From Gnetum montanum (Eukaryota; Streptophyta; Gnetopsida; Gnetales; Gnetaceae), in contig MNCI01023402.1 in the NCBI GenBank assembly GCA_015680685.1, positions 67,296-131,295 on the forward strand: a stretch of 64,000 nucleotides of DNA, read 5' to 3'. The notes under the pieces are model-generated. The model saw only the letters and a program-made list of their open reading frames with translations, was not told where the DNA came from and did no database searches. Shown here piece after piece: positions 32,338-45,118 of this stretch. How positions within the stretch are numbered: the stretch's first letter is position 1; each line of letters begins with the position of its first letter. The position numbers were made by a program, and so were the translations under genes.

Positions 32338-34119
32338 TATTAATATCCAAAGTGTCTATTTACCTCAGTTTGTTTCAGGGGATGTTAAACAAACCTTCCA
32401 AGATTCTTAGTATAGGCTTATGCAACAAATAGCAAAGAATGTAGGTATCCTTATTGGAGAAGATTTCAATAGACATGGGGAAGCAACAAGAAAAAGTTAT
32501 AAGAGGGTTCATGGAAAACATGGCATTGGAGAGAGAAATGAGATGGGGAAGTCTATATTCAAGTTTGTGCAAACGTATGATCTTGCAATAGCCAATACTT
32601 ATTTCAACAAATGGCCTAAACACTTGATGACTTTCATGAACAAAAGAAACTCAACTCAAATAGACTATACCATGGTAAGAAAGAGAGAATTGAGAGCTTG
32701 TAAGGATTGCAAAGTCATTCCAAGTGAAATCAATACAACCGAATACAAACTTATAATGATGGATATGGCTATCAATGGTGGTACCAACAAAGACTCTAGG
32801 AAAGAAATGTCTCATATAAAATAGTAGAATCTAAAAGAAGATAAGGCATTACAATTCAAGGATAGATTGCTTATAATAGGACTTTGGGATTTGACCTTAT
32901 ATGTGAAAAATAGTTGGAATAAAATGAGAAGCTATATTGAGAACATAGGGAAGGACATCCTTGAGGTTTCAAAAAGGAATAAGTATATCTAAAAGAAAAG
33001 ATGGAGGTGGAAAGAGGAAATGCAATGATAATACATGTTTCAATGAGTGGCAACAAAGTAAGAGACAAGGAAATTTTGAAAAATACAAACTAGTGAAGTA
33101 TGGGACAAAGAAGAAATTGATCAAGGCTAAACTTAGCACTTTCAATTCCTTTTATCAGAAGCTATGAATTAAGGAGGGTGAACAATAAATTTACAAGCTA
33201 GTCAAAACTTGAAAAAGAGGTGCAAGGGCATTAATAATATTAGTGTATCAAGGGATGAAAATATTTTGATTTCTAATAAGGAAATTTTGGAGCAAGCAAA
33301 GATATATTTTTAGGAGCTACTTAGCAAAGATTTTCCTCAAGAGGAAGTTCAAGATATTGAGACAAACATAGTAGTGACCAACCATATATGTGTCTTTGAA
33401 GTAAAGAACGTCTTTATAAGGATGAAAAATGGTAAAGCGACAGGGCCAAATGGTATCCTAATAGAGTTATAAAAGTTTATGGAAAATATAGGGTTGCCTA
33501 AAAAATTAATTCACCAATACAAAGGGGAAATGCCAAAGAAGACACAATATAGTACCCATCTACAAGAACAAGGGTAACATCCAAAACTAAAGGAACTATA
33601 ACACCATCAAGCTTATGAGTCACATCATGAAGTTATGGGAAATAGTTACAAAACAATGTTCAAAGAAAAATCAATTATTTCTAAGAAATAGTTTGATTTT
33701 ATGTCTCGAAGGTCAACTATAGAAGTTATTTTCTTATTAAGCTAGTTGATGGAGAAATTAAAATGTAAGAGGAATTTGCATATCATTTTCATTAACTTGG
33801 TGAAAGCTTATGATGGAATTTCTTGAGAGACTATTCAATGAGCATTAAAGAGAAATTACATTCAAATTGGATACACAAAGGCAATCCAAGCTATGTGTGA
33901 TGGAGCAACAACTTAAGTTTGCATCATCTCTAGAAAGACTACTAACTTTCCTATGAATGTAGGACTACACCAAGTCTCTACTCTAAGCCCTAATTTATTT
34001 GCCATTATTATGGATAAGCTACCTAAAGAAATTCAAAATGATATCCCTTAATACATTATATTTGTTGATGATATTGTTTTGATGGATAAATCTAAGAAGT
34101 CTTGACTACAAAAAAATAG
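32338..34119 (+). pseudogene. RTE-type LINE ORF: endonuclease and reverse transcriptase
   Basis: Endonuclease: LIGEDFNRHGEA, the RNEMGKSIFKF segment, ANTYFNKWPKHLMTF, TQIDYTMV and a CKDCKVIP segment followed by the closing YKLIMMDM (the usual H is Y). Reverse transcriptase: MKNGKATGPNGI, NLVKAYDGIS, GLHQVSTLSPNLFAI and a FVDD box (about 34060) in place of FADD. Many stops and frame changes. 5' truncated. The 3' end is cut at about 34119 by the E1/F block; a LINE tail reappears at 45944. Confidence 0.85.
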
Positions 34120-34819
34120 TTGTCTTCCCAAGCTTACTTGTATCTCACGATTGTATGGTTAAGTAAACTTGAGGCATATGATTTTTATTCTTTTTGTGTT
34201 TTTATGTCCTGCTACTAATAAGGGAGGAGAGAGATAACTAAGTAACTAATTTAATTTGACTACTTATTAACTAGGCTCCAATTGATCCTAACACCAATAT
34301 CCATTCTCACTTTCCGTACACATCTTGAACCAGTGTAACACTACTGGGATTACCAAATGCTAATCGTTACTGGGTTAACAACTATTACGTGCATGCTTGA
34401 AGTGATCATACTATGTGTGCTTACTTAGGAGAGTTGTACAATGAGAGAGAATCATTAATTAACTAAGGAAAGCATTAAGTAATAGTAATTAACATTAATT
34501 AATCTATTCTAAATGCTACAAGGTTTATCACAAAGTTCATCTTTATTACCGTACACAAGGTGTACTCAAGTACACAATTCTCGAATAAAGATTTGTTCAC
34601 TTTATGACTCCTACTGCGGGCACGCAGAAATAATTCTAACTCTGAGAGGGAGAAAAGGCAAGAGTTTGGCTAATGGACTAAGACTAACTATGCAAACCAA
34701 GTGCGCCCACCTCTTATTTATAGGCAACGAGGCAGGCCACGATATCACATATGTCATATCGCATGGAAGGCCACGATATCATGTACATGATATCACAGAC
34801 GTAATATCCCAGCTCATCA
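34120..34819 (-). repeat. E1 3' LTR, truncated
   Basis: Minus LTR starting at 34819 (TGATGAGC) with palindromes at 34741-34808 and TATA at 34714-34723. The last 120-170 bp (the CTCATCA end) is missing, joined straight to LINE sequence. Confidence 0.85.
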
Positions 34820-36734
34820 TACCCCCATGATTGAATGAAAACTCATCCTCGAGTTCCTTGCAAAATATTGGGAAGGTATGGGATTATTGACTAAATGAGA
34901 ATTGACAGCGACAGGGAATAACAGACTCAAAGTGCCTAGTGAACGGATCAACAAACATATCACAACATTGGTGTTCGCACCCTTTGTCATGAACATTGTA
35001 CATGGATGACATCTAGACCTTCACTTGATAGCTTGAAGAAAAAAAGGGAGAAAAGAAAATGAGGCATGTTGCTACCAATGCCAAGATTGCGCCCTCCATT
35101 GTTTATCCATAGCCATGCGACCAAACTTGTTCCTAGCGTAAACGTTTTAGCTCCAATCCATCCCGAGTGCTACCTCCTATTCTAGTCCATAGTTTGTGTA
35201 ATCGTTATCTGCACACACAACACAGTTACAAATGAGTAAGGATAAGTAAGCCATAATGCAACTAATACCTTGCCTTGATATAAAGCGCATTGGCTGGGTT
35301 GTGGTTATGGTAGAAACTGGGTTAGAGGTTTATTACTGATAACTACCCAAGGTGTAGGGGTTAGGCAAGTAGTAGACTGAAGAAATTGAAAAATTTATGC
35401 CAGGGCCCCCATGACTAAGAGCGAACCTCCAGTAGCAATAAGATGAAAAAATATAAGGAACAAGAAAGATGCGAAAAATAACAACGGTAATGCCAATAAA
35501 GTGGATGTCAAATATGGGGATGAAACAATAAATGGTTGATTGTAGAGAATGTTTAAGGAAAAGAACTTAATAATTACACCAAAAAGGAATGTCAATGGGT
35601 CCTCCCCAAAGTAGCCTCATGCCCTTTATGCCCTGAAAAACCCACAAATCAAAGAGTCTGTAGGCTCTAGGAATGTCATTTGGAAGCAAGAGTTAAAAAA
35701 CTTACCCATAAGAATTTACCAAGGAAAAACAATGCACCAACTAAGAAATGGACTAATCATAAAACTAGCAATGAGGTGGAAAATGGAAAGAAAGATGGAG
35801 AGTAGAAATGGAATGGAATCCCAAAAGCAACGTTGTGTAAAGTCCCTTGTGTGTGTCATGGTTAATGTGATTGAGTAGAACTCATTCCAAATCTGGACTC
35901 AAACCAACCACACTCAGTGACCTTACATCTATATACTCGACCAATCCATCCTCTTGAAGCAACAAGAATGCCTCCACACAGAGTCACCACCATCCCAAGG
36001 AGAGCCAGATGGAGAAGCAGGAAGCGAGAAAGGGCCTTAGTTACAAGGAACCTTCAAGCATGGATAACATGTCTTTCCAGTGCCATAACCAGTGCTTGTA
36101 GCCCATATTGCTTTATTATGTCTGAGGGGTGTGCTTTGTATTTCCACTTCTCTCTCTCTCTCTCTCTCTTTTGCGTGAGAACCACCCCATGCAAAAACTT
36201 ATTTTTATTCACTTAGCTTCCTGATATTTGATCAATGACAAAATGGCAGAAAACCCAAGAAAAAGCATCCAAGGATCCAAGAGAATGGCCAGCACAAATG
36301 CATTAAATCCCCTTGAAGTCACACCCTTTTCAACCATTGAGTCCTTTCTTGAGTTTGAAAAATACCAAGCCACCAATTTGTTAAGAAGTTGATTAGAAAA
36401 AAGGGGCTGTATAGTTCCAAGCCAAGGGAGACCATAGAGTTGAATGGATGAATAGACGACGTGGACTCATTGCCTATTTTATCAAAAGAACCATATCATA
36501 ATATCAGCATCATAATTCAGAGGTAAAAACCAAACATTAGCAATCAATAGTATATAATTCAATCCACCATCAAGAGCACTTATTGTATGATGAATGAAAG
36601 TAAATCAACCAAACAAATAAATAGTAAAAATGTGAACGATGATGTAAAACAAAAACAAAAATAAGAAAGATTGAAGAAATGTGTAAAACAAAAATGTATA
36701 AAACAAAAAATACAAAAAGGGCTGAGGGCCTAGA
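34820..36734 (-). other. E1 3' non-coding region
   Basis: PPT at 34820-34832, ORF2-stub position near 35205-35210, PPT-like motifs at 35402-35415 and 36757-36768, CT microsatellite near 36151-36170. Confidence 0.65.
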
Positions 36735-37322
36735 ATGGTTGGCATAGGTGGCCATCTCCCCCACAACTAAGTTGGAAGGAGGAGATCCAAACTAACGAGC
36801 AAGGTTGTCCACCAACAGAAGTAGTATGAGTACCGGCTATTCTAAGCTCATGAAAAGGTTTGGTTTATTGGATGTTGACCAACAGTTTCTTATCTGGGCT
36901 CTTAGGTTTGTATATCATCATGACCCCTGAAGGAAAAGTTGCATGAATGACATAAGGTCCTTCACACAACGTTTGAAATTTGGTACATTGTGGCACATGT
37001 GTGGGATTCTAGTAGAGAACCTTATCTCCTGATTGATATTTAACTTTCCTAATTCTTAGGTCATGATGTTGTTTATTGAAGTACTTGTGTAATTTGTTAG
37101 ATGACAGGGTGGCCAATCGGTTCTCATCTAGTAGGTTAAGACTCATCAACCGTTATTTTTATGCTAGATCGAGGTCAAGGTTGAGGTCACATGCCATGGA
37201 TAGTGTACAAAGCTCAATTTGAATGGGAAGCATTGGTAATTTACTATACACTAACTCATAGGGAGAGTAGCCTATAGGGAGTTTCCATGTGGAGTGGTAT
37301 GCCCAAAGAGCATCGTTCAACC
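36735..37322 (-). pseudogene. E1 integrase C-terminal region
   Basis: WLNDALWAYHSTWKLPIGYS and PYELVYSK, then a helical segment and a GPYVI segment with CEGPYVIHATFPSG, as in the end of Athila-type integrases. The DDE core is not here; coding is cut at the junction with F. Confidence 0.8.
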
Positions 37323-37324
37323 AT

Positions 37325-38126
37325 GTGATATCACGTACGTGATATTGTGGCCTTCCATGCGATATCACGTACATGATATTGTGGATTGCCTCGTTGCCTA
37401 TAAATAAGAGGTGGGCGCACTTGGTTTGCATAGTTAGTCTTAGTCCCTTATCCAAACTCTTGCCTTTTCTTCCTCTCAGAGTTAGAATTATTTTTGCATG
37501 CCCACAATAGAAGTCATAAAGTGAACGGATCTTTATTTGAGCATTGTGTACCTAAGCACACCTTCTATATAGCAATAAAGATGACCTTTGTGATAAACGA
37601 TGCAGCATTTAGAATAGATTAATTAATGTTAATTACAATTACTTAATGCTTTCCTTAGTTAATTAATGATTCTCTCTCACCCTACAACTATCCTAAGTAA
37701 GCACACACAAAACAATCACTTCAAGCATGCGTGTAACACTTGGTAACCTAGTAACAATTAGCGTTTGGTAATCCCAATAGTGTTGCACTAGTTCAGGATG
37801 TGTATAACAAGTGAGAACGAATACTGGTGTTAGGATCAATTAGAGCCTAGTTAATAAGTAGTCAAATTAAATTAGTTACTTAGTTATCTCTCTCCTCCCT
37901 TATTAGCGGCAAGACATAAAAACACAAAAAAGTATAAAAATCCTATCCCTCAGGTTTACTTAACCATACAATCGTGAGATACAAGTAAGCTTGGGAAGAT
38001 AACGATTGATCAACTCATTCTTGTTCCACGAAGACACATAAGCACTTAGTCCTTGGAATTCAACCAGATCATGCATGGATGCTTGTATTCATATGGTTGA
38101 GCGTAGGGATACCTCAGGGCTCATCA
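37325..38126 (+). repeat. F 5' LTR, lacking its first ~25 bp
   Basis: Palindrome block 37325-37385 (ATCACGTACGTGAT, GCGATATCACGTACATGATA), TATA at 37398-37406, end CTCATCA at 38120-38126. Compared with the 3' LTR (45119-45943) the TGATGAG start is missing. Confidence 0.88.
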
Positions 38127-38127
38127 T

Positions 38128-38144
38128 AGGTGTCGCTGCTGGGG
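38128..38144 (+). other. F primer binding site (tRNA-Asp type)
   Basis: AGGTGTCGCTGCTGGGG just after the LTR; the TGGTGTC/TGGCGTC class with a changed first base. Confidence 0.8.
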
Positions 38145-38264
38145 ACTTTGTTCTTTGTGTGCTAACCAGAACATAGGAAATCTTTCACATCGTTGGAACA
38201 AACCCTTGGGGTTGGTTAAAGAAAAATAATAAATAATAATACATTGCATACTGAATAAACAATC

Positions 38265-41200
38265 ATGTCTCCTTCTTCGTACGAAAGTGTTTCACCACCT
38301 AGGTCTGATACAAGGAACAATCGAAGGCATAGTACACATGATAATCTACCAGTCCCTCAACAATTTCATGTGGTATATGTTCATCCCAATGAATATGTAA
38401 CGAACTTTACCTTTATCCTTCACCAAGATGAACAACTGCATTGGCAAGATTTAGAAGCTAACATAGTGTTACCTCTAGATTGCTCTATCCCGGGCATGCT
38501 TCTTCGTGATCTCACACGAATTGGTATGCAGCACTTATAGGCAAAGTACGTTGTGCATGATCATGACTCGAGAGAGTATCGACCCACGGAGGCATAGCAT
38601 CAAAAATATTTACAACAAGAGAGACATCATGAATCCATGAAGGGAAAGTTGTCGCAGAATGTCCCACATGTCCTAAGTGACAATGAGGGTGGTGAACTTG
38701 CCTCAAGAAGTCGACCACACAATGATGTTTCTCCCATTGACTTCGGTCAAGGGGTTGGGTATCAGAATCTTTACTCAACTATCCATAACCCAGATTTTGG
38801 TATTGATAGACATAAAGGGTCTAAAAAAGGAACACGAACACATGACAAAGATGGACATTTTGATCGTAATCATGATCAAGACCACAACCATCAAAGAGAA
38901 GGAAGCAGGCACTGACATGGTGATGGTCTTCCTTCTTCTTCACCTTCATCATCTCCTTCATCCTCTCCTTCAGGATCTGGATGCAATCACAAAGAAAAAG
39001 ACCATGAGGATAAGGGTAGGCAAAACGAGAGTCGTAGACAAAATAGTCAAGAAAGGAAACGAGGGCACTCTAGAGAAACACAACGTGAAAGAAGGGAGAG
39101 TAGGGAACAACATAGGCATCATAGACGCCACAAACGGGATGATCACGATGAACTCCTACTCGCTACTCGAAGTATGCTAGACATAACTGAGGCTGTTAGA
39201 ATCCCAACAAGGCACCAAAAACATAGTAGGATCAAGAGATTAGACATGAACAACATCCCACAATTTGAAGGGGGGTACAACACTGATTCTCAAAATCATC
39301 TACAAGCATTTCATGATGCATGTGCCTTACAAAACATAGAAAGAGAATGGCAAAAACTTAAGTTGTTTCCATGGACACTAGTCAAAGAAGCGGAGAGCTG
39401 GTACCGGTCCTTAAAACCATAATCCATTCGTAGGTGGGGTACCATGTTAGAATTGTTCAACAATAAGTACCAAATGTACTCCTGAGTGTCCAACTTGCAA
39501 AAGCAAATCCAAGGCTAGAAACAAGAAGGACATGAACCCTTGAATGCTGCCATGGGCTGATATTATGCATTGTTACATTGTTGTCCCAACCATGGTTATT
39601 CACAGAGGGATCAACTACACCATCTCATAGATGGACTTAGGCATGAAACATGAAGAACCCTTGGGACTTATGCCCAACGAAGACTATCCAAGCTTAGGAC
39701 CCATTAAGTACAAAGATTATTGGAGCAAGTTGCTAAAGAAGAAGGTGAGTTATAGAAAAGAGATAGCGCGGAGGAATATAACAGAGATCCTTCCCTCTGA
39801 AAGAGGGGAGTAAGATTCTGTGAGGATGAAGAAGAGTCACCACTCGAAGAGATGGTAAATAGGAAAACCTTGCCTATCCAAAAATTAGCATCAGAAGTAT
39901 CAGCAAAGGTAGACCAAATGTGGGATTCCCTAGATGATAGATATCAAACTATTCTTAAAATAGTCGAGGAGTCTAGAGAGCAAGGTAGTGATCACAAAAA
40001 AAGAAAAAAAAGAGAAACTGAACATGCACATAACAAGGGTAAGGGCAAAGTTGCCATCATCAAGGAGGTTGTGAATTCAGATACGGACAATGATAGTGGA
40101 TGCAAGATATGCCAATATGACCATCCTAAGGGATGTTGCCCTCTAATCTCATATTTGCAAGAGTCTGAGGGGTATGCACTCAACTCATGATTAAACAAAA
40201 TGCAAACACCCTGAAGGTTACCTTATCCTCAAGGTAACTCAAGATAGTTCCACCAACCCTTAATGTATTATCCAAGTGAAATTCCACCACAACCGATCAA
40301 GAAGTATCAATAATGGCAATACCCATAATCATGGGGACCACCACCACCAAGGCAACAGTATCCTTACCAGCAACCTGACCCATATGGATATTACATGCAG
40401 CAATCAATCTCTCCATGTGACTCTACTGGTCACGTTACTCCTCAACCTCACTACCAAGCTCATGAGTATTATAGGACTCCTTCTCCTAGGGGCCATGTTC
40501 CACAAACATACCATCCTTCTCATCTAACTGCACCTCTTCCACCCTTAACTCCATTACCACCTGCTCCAGCTATGCAGGGTGAACTCCCTACCCAGCCACA
40601 ACAATGTAATGCCACAAGGGCTATTAACCCTCAACCTACTGTTGGTTCTAACAACCACATGAAGAAAAGACCTTTCTTTAGAACCAACAGTCTAACTAAG
40701 CCGCTGCAACCACAAGCAACTGATTCTTCAACCACCTCACTATTACTTGAAGCTTCGGAGGTCCCTTCAACCCAAAAATCAAGCTTAATGCATATGGTCA
40801 TGTTAACTCATGTCGTCACCAATTGGATAAACGCTAGCCATCTTCCTAAGAAATTCTTTGATCCTGGTAGTCCTCTGATATATCTACAAATTGTTGGAAA
40901 TGAGCCGTGCAAAGCTCTTTTGGATTCAGGTTTTGATGTCAACTTGATTTCTCAAGAAATGTACAAGGCCTAGAACCTACCTCTACTAAAAAAGAGTAAC
41001 ATTCATTTAGAGTTGGCCGACTAGTCCATCACTATCCCATTGGGACTAGTGGAGGACACATTGTCATCATTATTTATGGGTGGTCGTATCCTACCAACTT
41101 CCTAGTGATTCAAGTAAACAACGATAAGGGAAACTTCCCAATCATAATGGAAAGAGCATGGCTAAGCACAATTGATGCACACCTAGGAATCCATGATCTT

Positions 41201-41296
41201 TCCCTGGAAATATCAAAGGAAAATACATTTGGAAAGTTTGAGAAGAAGAAAGTTCCATGCATCACATACAGTGACATAAGGTGTAATTGCATGTAG
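38265..41296 (+). pseudogene. F gag-protease
   Basis: ATG at 38265. N-terminal segment (TNFTFILHQDEQL), charged His/Asp/Arg region with a frame change, gag core from 39174 (LDMNNIPQFEGGYNTD, KLKLFPWTLVKEAESWYRSL), basic coiled segment, knuckle GCKICQYDHPKGCC (about 40102-40143), proline-rich linker (40395-40800) and protease with ALLDSGFDVNLIS (about 40914) and AWLSTIDAHLG (41158). The domain order is identical to element B. Stops at likely CAG, CGA or TGG codons. Confidence 0.88.
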
Positions 41297-41529
41297 AAGT
41301 CATGGTTTGTACAACGTTTAACATTGCTTGCATGCAATTAGTGTGCACATTGCTAGACAAGAAGGCACCTAGCGGCTAACACCTGAACAAGAGAGTAGTT
41401 CAACTATATGCATGGAACCAACTGAGGGCTTGACTTGTGCTTACATTGATAGCATAAACACATTAGAGTCAGTCCATCGCCAACTTCCAAGTCTTGACCT
41501 TGAAAATATCAACTAGGGGAAGTTGGAAA

Positions 41530-43385
41530 TCCCTAATAAGTTTAAGCAAGAGCCCCTTGAGCTAAAACCATTACCCAATGACATGAAATACACATTTCTT
41601 AAAAATGGAAAACCGGTAATTATTAACGCGAAGCTTGCTCCTCAACAAGAAGAAAGACTGTAAAAAGTGATAAATAAATGGTCGAAAGCCTTCCCTTGGT
41701 CATATCCTAAATTAACTGGAATAGATCCTAGGATATGCCAACATTGAATTTACACCGACCCCTCCATGAAGCCTCAAAGACAACCGTGGAGGCAATTGAA
41801 CCCAAAGCTGAAGCAAGTAGTTAAGGAAGAAATTGAACAGCTTCTAAAAGTTGGGTTCATCTACCCCATTGCTAATAGCGAATGGATTAGCCCCTTAGTT
41901 ATAATGCCCAAAAAGAGAGGCAAATGGAGGATGTGCATAGATTTCAGGCTACTAAACATGGCAACATTCAAGGACCACTTTCCATTGCCATTCATTGACC
42001 AAGTCTTAGACATCATCACAGGGCATTACTACTATAGTTTTCTGGATGGGTACAGTCGATACAACCAAATACAAATAGCCCCAAAAGACCAAGCCAAGAC
42101 TACGTTCACCAGTCCTTGGGGAACATTTGCATACAAACAGATGTCGTTTAGCTTGTGCAATGCCCCTGCAACATTTCAATGATTAAATCTAAGCATATTC
42201 TAGCAGCAAATAGGAAATCGTGTGGAGGTCTTCATGGATGACTTCTCCACCTACGAAGCAAACTTTGATCAAGCCTTGGACCAGTTAGAGCAAGTATTAA
42301 AATGATGTGTAGAAACCAATTTACGGCTCAACTAGCAAAAAAGCCATTTGATGGTCCAAGAAGACATCATACTAGGGCATAAAATTTCATGAACAAGGAT
42401 AGAGGTAGACCCCAAAAAGATCAAAGTTATCCAAGGAATTACTCGTCAACCAGAAATTGTAAAAGATATCCAATCATTCCTTCGACAAACTAGACAATAC
42501 AGAAGGTTTATTCAGAACTTTTCAAAGGTTGCAAAACCATTGGTTAAACTAAGTAAAAAGGACGTACCTTTCGAATAGACTAGGAAATGTGAACTAGCTT
42601 TCCAAACTTTAAAATAGAAGCTAGTAGAAACACCTATCCTACAAGCTCCTAATTGATCTAGGTTGTTCCACATAATGACTGACATGTCCAACTATGCTTT
42701 AGGAGCTGTACTTACATAGTTAGATGATCAAAAACATCCTTATTACATCCACTGTGCAAGTAGAAGTATCACTAGTGCACAAATTAACTACACTACAATA
42801 GAGAAAGAATTAATGGTTGTAGTGTTTGCACTAGAAAACTTTAGGCACTATGTCTTGGGCTATAAGTATTCATACACACAGATCATAGTGCAATAAGGTT
42901 CCTAATGAACAAACCAATGATAAGCCCTTGCATCACACGATGGATTGTAATCTTACAAGAGTTCAATCTTACGATGATCGATCATAAAGGCATCGAGAAC
43001 ATAGTTGCTGATCATTTATCTCAGTTGCAATGGGATAACAAAGAGGATGAGTATCCAATTTCTGATTATTTCCCAGATGAACTCCTCTTTGCAAATGTAG
43101 TGAATAATCAATTAACCACGGACACAAACTGGTATAGTAGCATTCTCACCTATCTCCTTACACAACAAACACCACAAGGGTTTGATGCTAAAAAGAAATA
43201 ATAGTTTTTTCACCGAGCCAAGTATTTTATGGAAATCAATGGGTAACTTTACAAAGTATGTCTTGATGGCTTGGTCTAATGGTATGTTCTCGATGTAGAT
43301 CAACTGTGAATTCTCCAAGATGCTCATGAGGGTCCTTGTGAGGGTCATTACACCAAGAGATGAACAGTCATTAAGATGGTGGATT
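41530..43385 (+). pseudogene. F reverse transcriptase-RNase H and integrase zinc stub
   Basis: RT: LLKVGFIYPIANSEWISPLV (about 41850), GKWRMCIDFRLLN, FSLCNAPATFQ, and FMDD box at 42231-42242. RNase H: MTDMSNYALGAVL (about 42676), YTTIEKELMVVVFALE and DHKGIENIVADHLSQL (about 42982). Integrase begins with AHEGPCEGHY (the HH of HHCC) and stops near 43385. About ten in-frame stops. It copies element RNA in the particle in active relatives. Confidence 0.88.
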
Positions 43386-45118
43386 GAATTATATACTATT
43401 GATTGCTAATGTTTGGTTTTACCTCTGAATTATGATGTTGATATTATGATATGGTTCTTTTGATAAAACAAGCAATTAGTCCACGTCGTCCATTCATCCA
43501 TTCAACTCTGTGGTCTCCCTTGGCTTGGAACTATACAGTCCCTTTTTTCTAATCAACTTCTTAATAAATTGGTGGCTTGGTATTTTTCAAACTAAAGGAA
43601 GGACTCAATGGTTGAAAAGGGTGTGACTTCAAGGAGATTCGATGCATTTGTGCTGGCCATTCTTTTGGGTCCTTGGATGCTTTTTCTTGGGTTTTCTGCC
43701 ATTTCGCCATCGATCAAATATCAGGAAGCTGAGTGAATAAAAATAAGTCTTTGCATGGTGTGGTTCTCATGCAAAAAAAAAAAGAGAAAAGTGGGAATTC
43801 AAAGCACACCCCTTAGACATAATATAGCAATATGGGCTACAAGCACTAGTTATGGCACTAGAAAGACATGTTACCCATGCTTGAAGGTTCCCTCTAACTA
43901 AGGCCCTTTCTTGCTTCCTGCTTCTCCATCTCGCTCTCCTTGGGATGGTGGTGACTCGTTGTGAAGGCATTCTTGTTGCTTCAAGAAGATGGATTGGCCA
44001 AGTGTATTCATGCAAGTTCATTGAGTGTGGTTGGTTTGAGTCCGGATTTGGAATGAGTTCTACTCAATCACATTAACCATGACATACACAAGGGACTTTA
44101 CACAACTTTGCTCTTGGGATTCCATTTCATTTCTACTCTCAATATTTCTTTTCATTTTCCACCTCATTACCGATTTTATGATTAGTCCATATCTTGGTTG
44201 ATGCATTGTTTTTCCTTGGTAAATTCTTGTGGGTAAGTTTTTTAACTCTTGCTTCCAAATGCCATTCCTAGAGCCTATGGACTCTTTGGTTTGTGGGTTT
44301 GTCAAGGCATAAAGGGCATGAGCCTGCTTTGGGGAGGACCCACTGGCATTCCTTTTTAGTGTAATTATTAAGTTCTTTTCCTTAAACATTCTCTGCAATC
44401 AACCATTTCTCGTTTCATCCCCATCTTTAACATCCACTTTATTAGCTTTGCCATTGTTATTTTTCCCATCTTTCTTGTTCCTTATATTTTTTCATCTTAT
44501 TGCTACCGGAGGTTCGCTCTTAGTTGTGGGGGCCTTGGCACAAATTTTTCAATTTCTCCATTCTACTACTTACCTAACCCCTACACCTTGGGTAGTTATC
44601 AGTATTAAACCTCTAACCCAATTTTGGCCATAACCACAACCCAACCAATGCACTTTATATCGAGGTAAGGTATCAATTGCATTATAGCTTACTTATCCTT
44701 GCTCATTCATGAGTGTGTTGTCTGTGCAGATGGCGATTACACAAACTATGGACTAGAATAGGAGGAAGCACTCGGGATGGACTGGAGCTAGAACGTTTAC
44801 CCCAGGAACAAGTCTAGTTGCGTGGCTATGGATCAACAACAGAGGGCGCAATCTCGGCATTGGCAGCAACACACCTCATTTTCTTTTCTCCCTTTTTCTC
44901 TTCAAGCTGTCAAGTGAAGGTCTAAATGTCATCCATGTACAATGTTCACCACAAAGGATGTCAACACCAATGTTGTAATATGTTTGTCAATCTGTTCACC
45001 GAGCACTTTGAGTATGTTATTCCCTATCGTTGTCAGTTCTCATTCAGTCAATAATCTCATACCTTCCCAATATTTTGTAAGGAACTCGAGGACAAGTTTT
45101 CATTCAATCGTGGGAGTA
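43386..45118 (+). other. F 3' non-coding region with ORF2 stub
   Basis: Inverted counterpart of E1's 3' region. TGTGCAG|ATGGCG (44723-44735) matches the ORF2 start of A, C and D, but a stop follows within ten codons. PPT-like motif at 44522-44535 and PPT at about 45105-45118. Confidence 0.7.

Larger units (their letters stand above)
34120..37323 (-). mobile_element. element E1: 3' half of an Athila-like element, inverted against F
   Basis: LTR, PPT, 3' non-coding region and integrase C-terminus on the minus strand, stopping at 37323 exactly where F's LTR begins. About 2.4 kb of it (34120-36600) is an inverted copy of F's 3' part (43390-45800). No 5' part is present. Confidence 0.8.
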
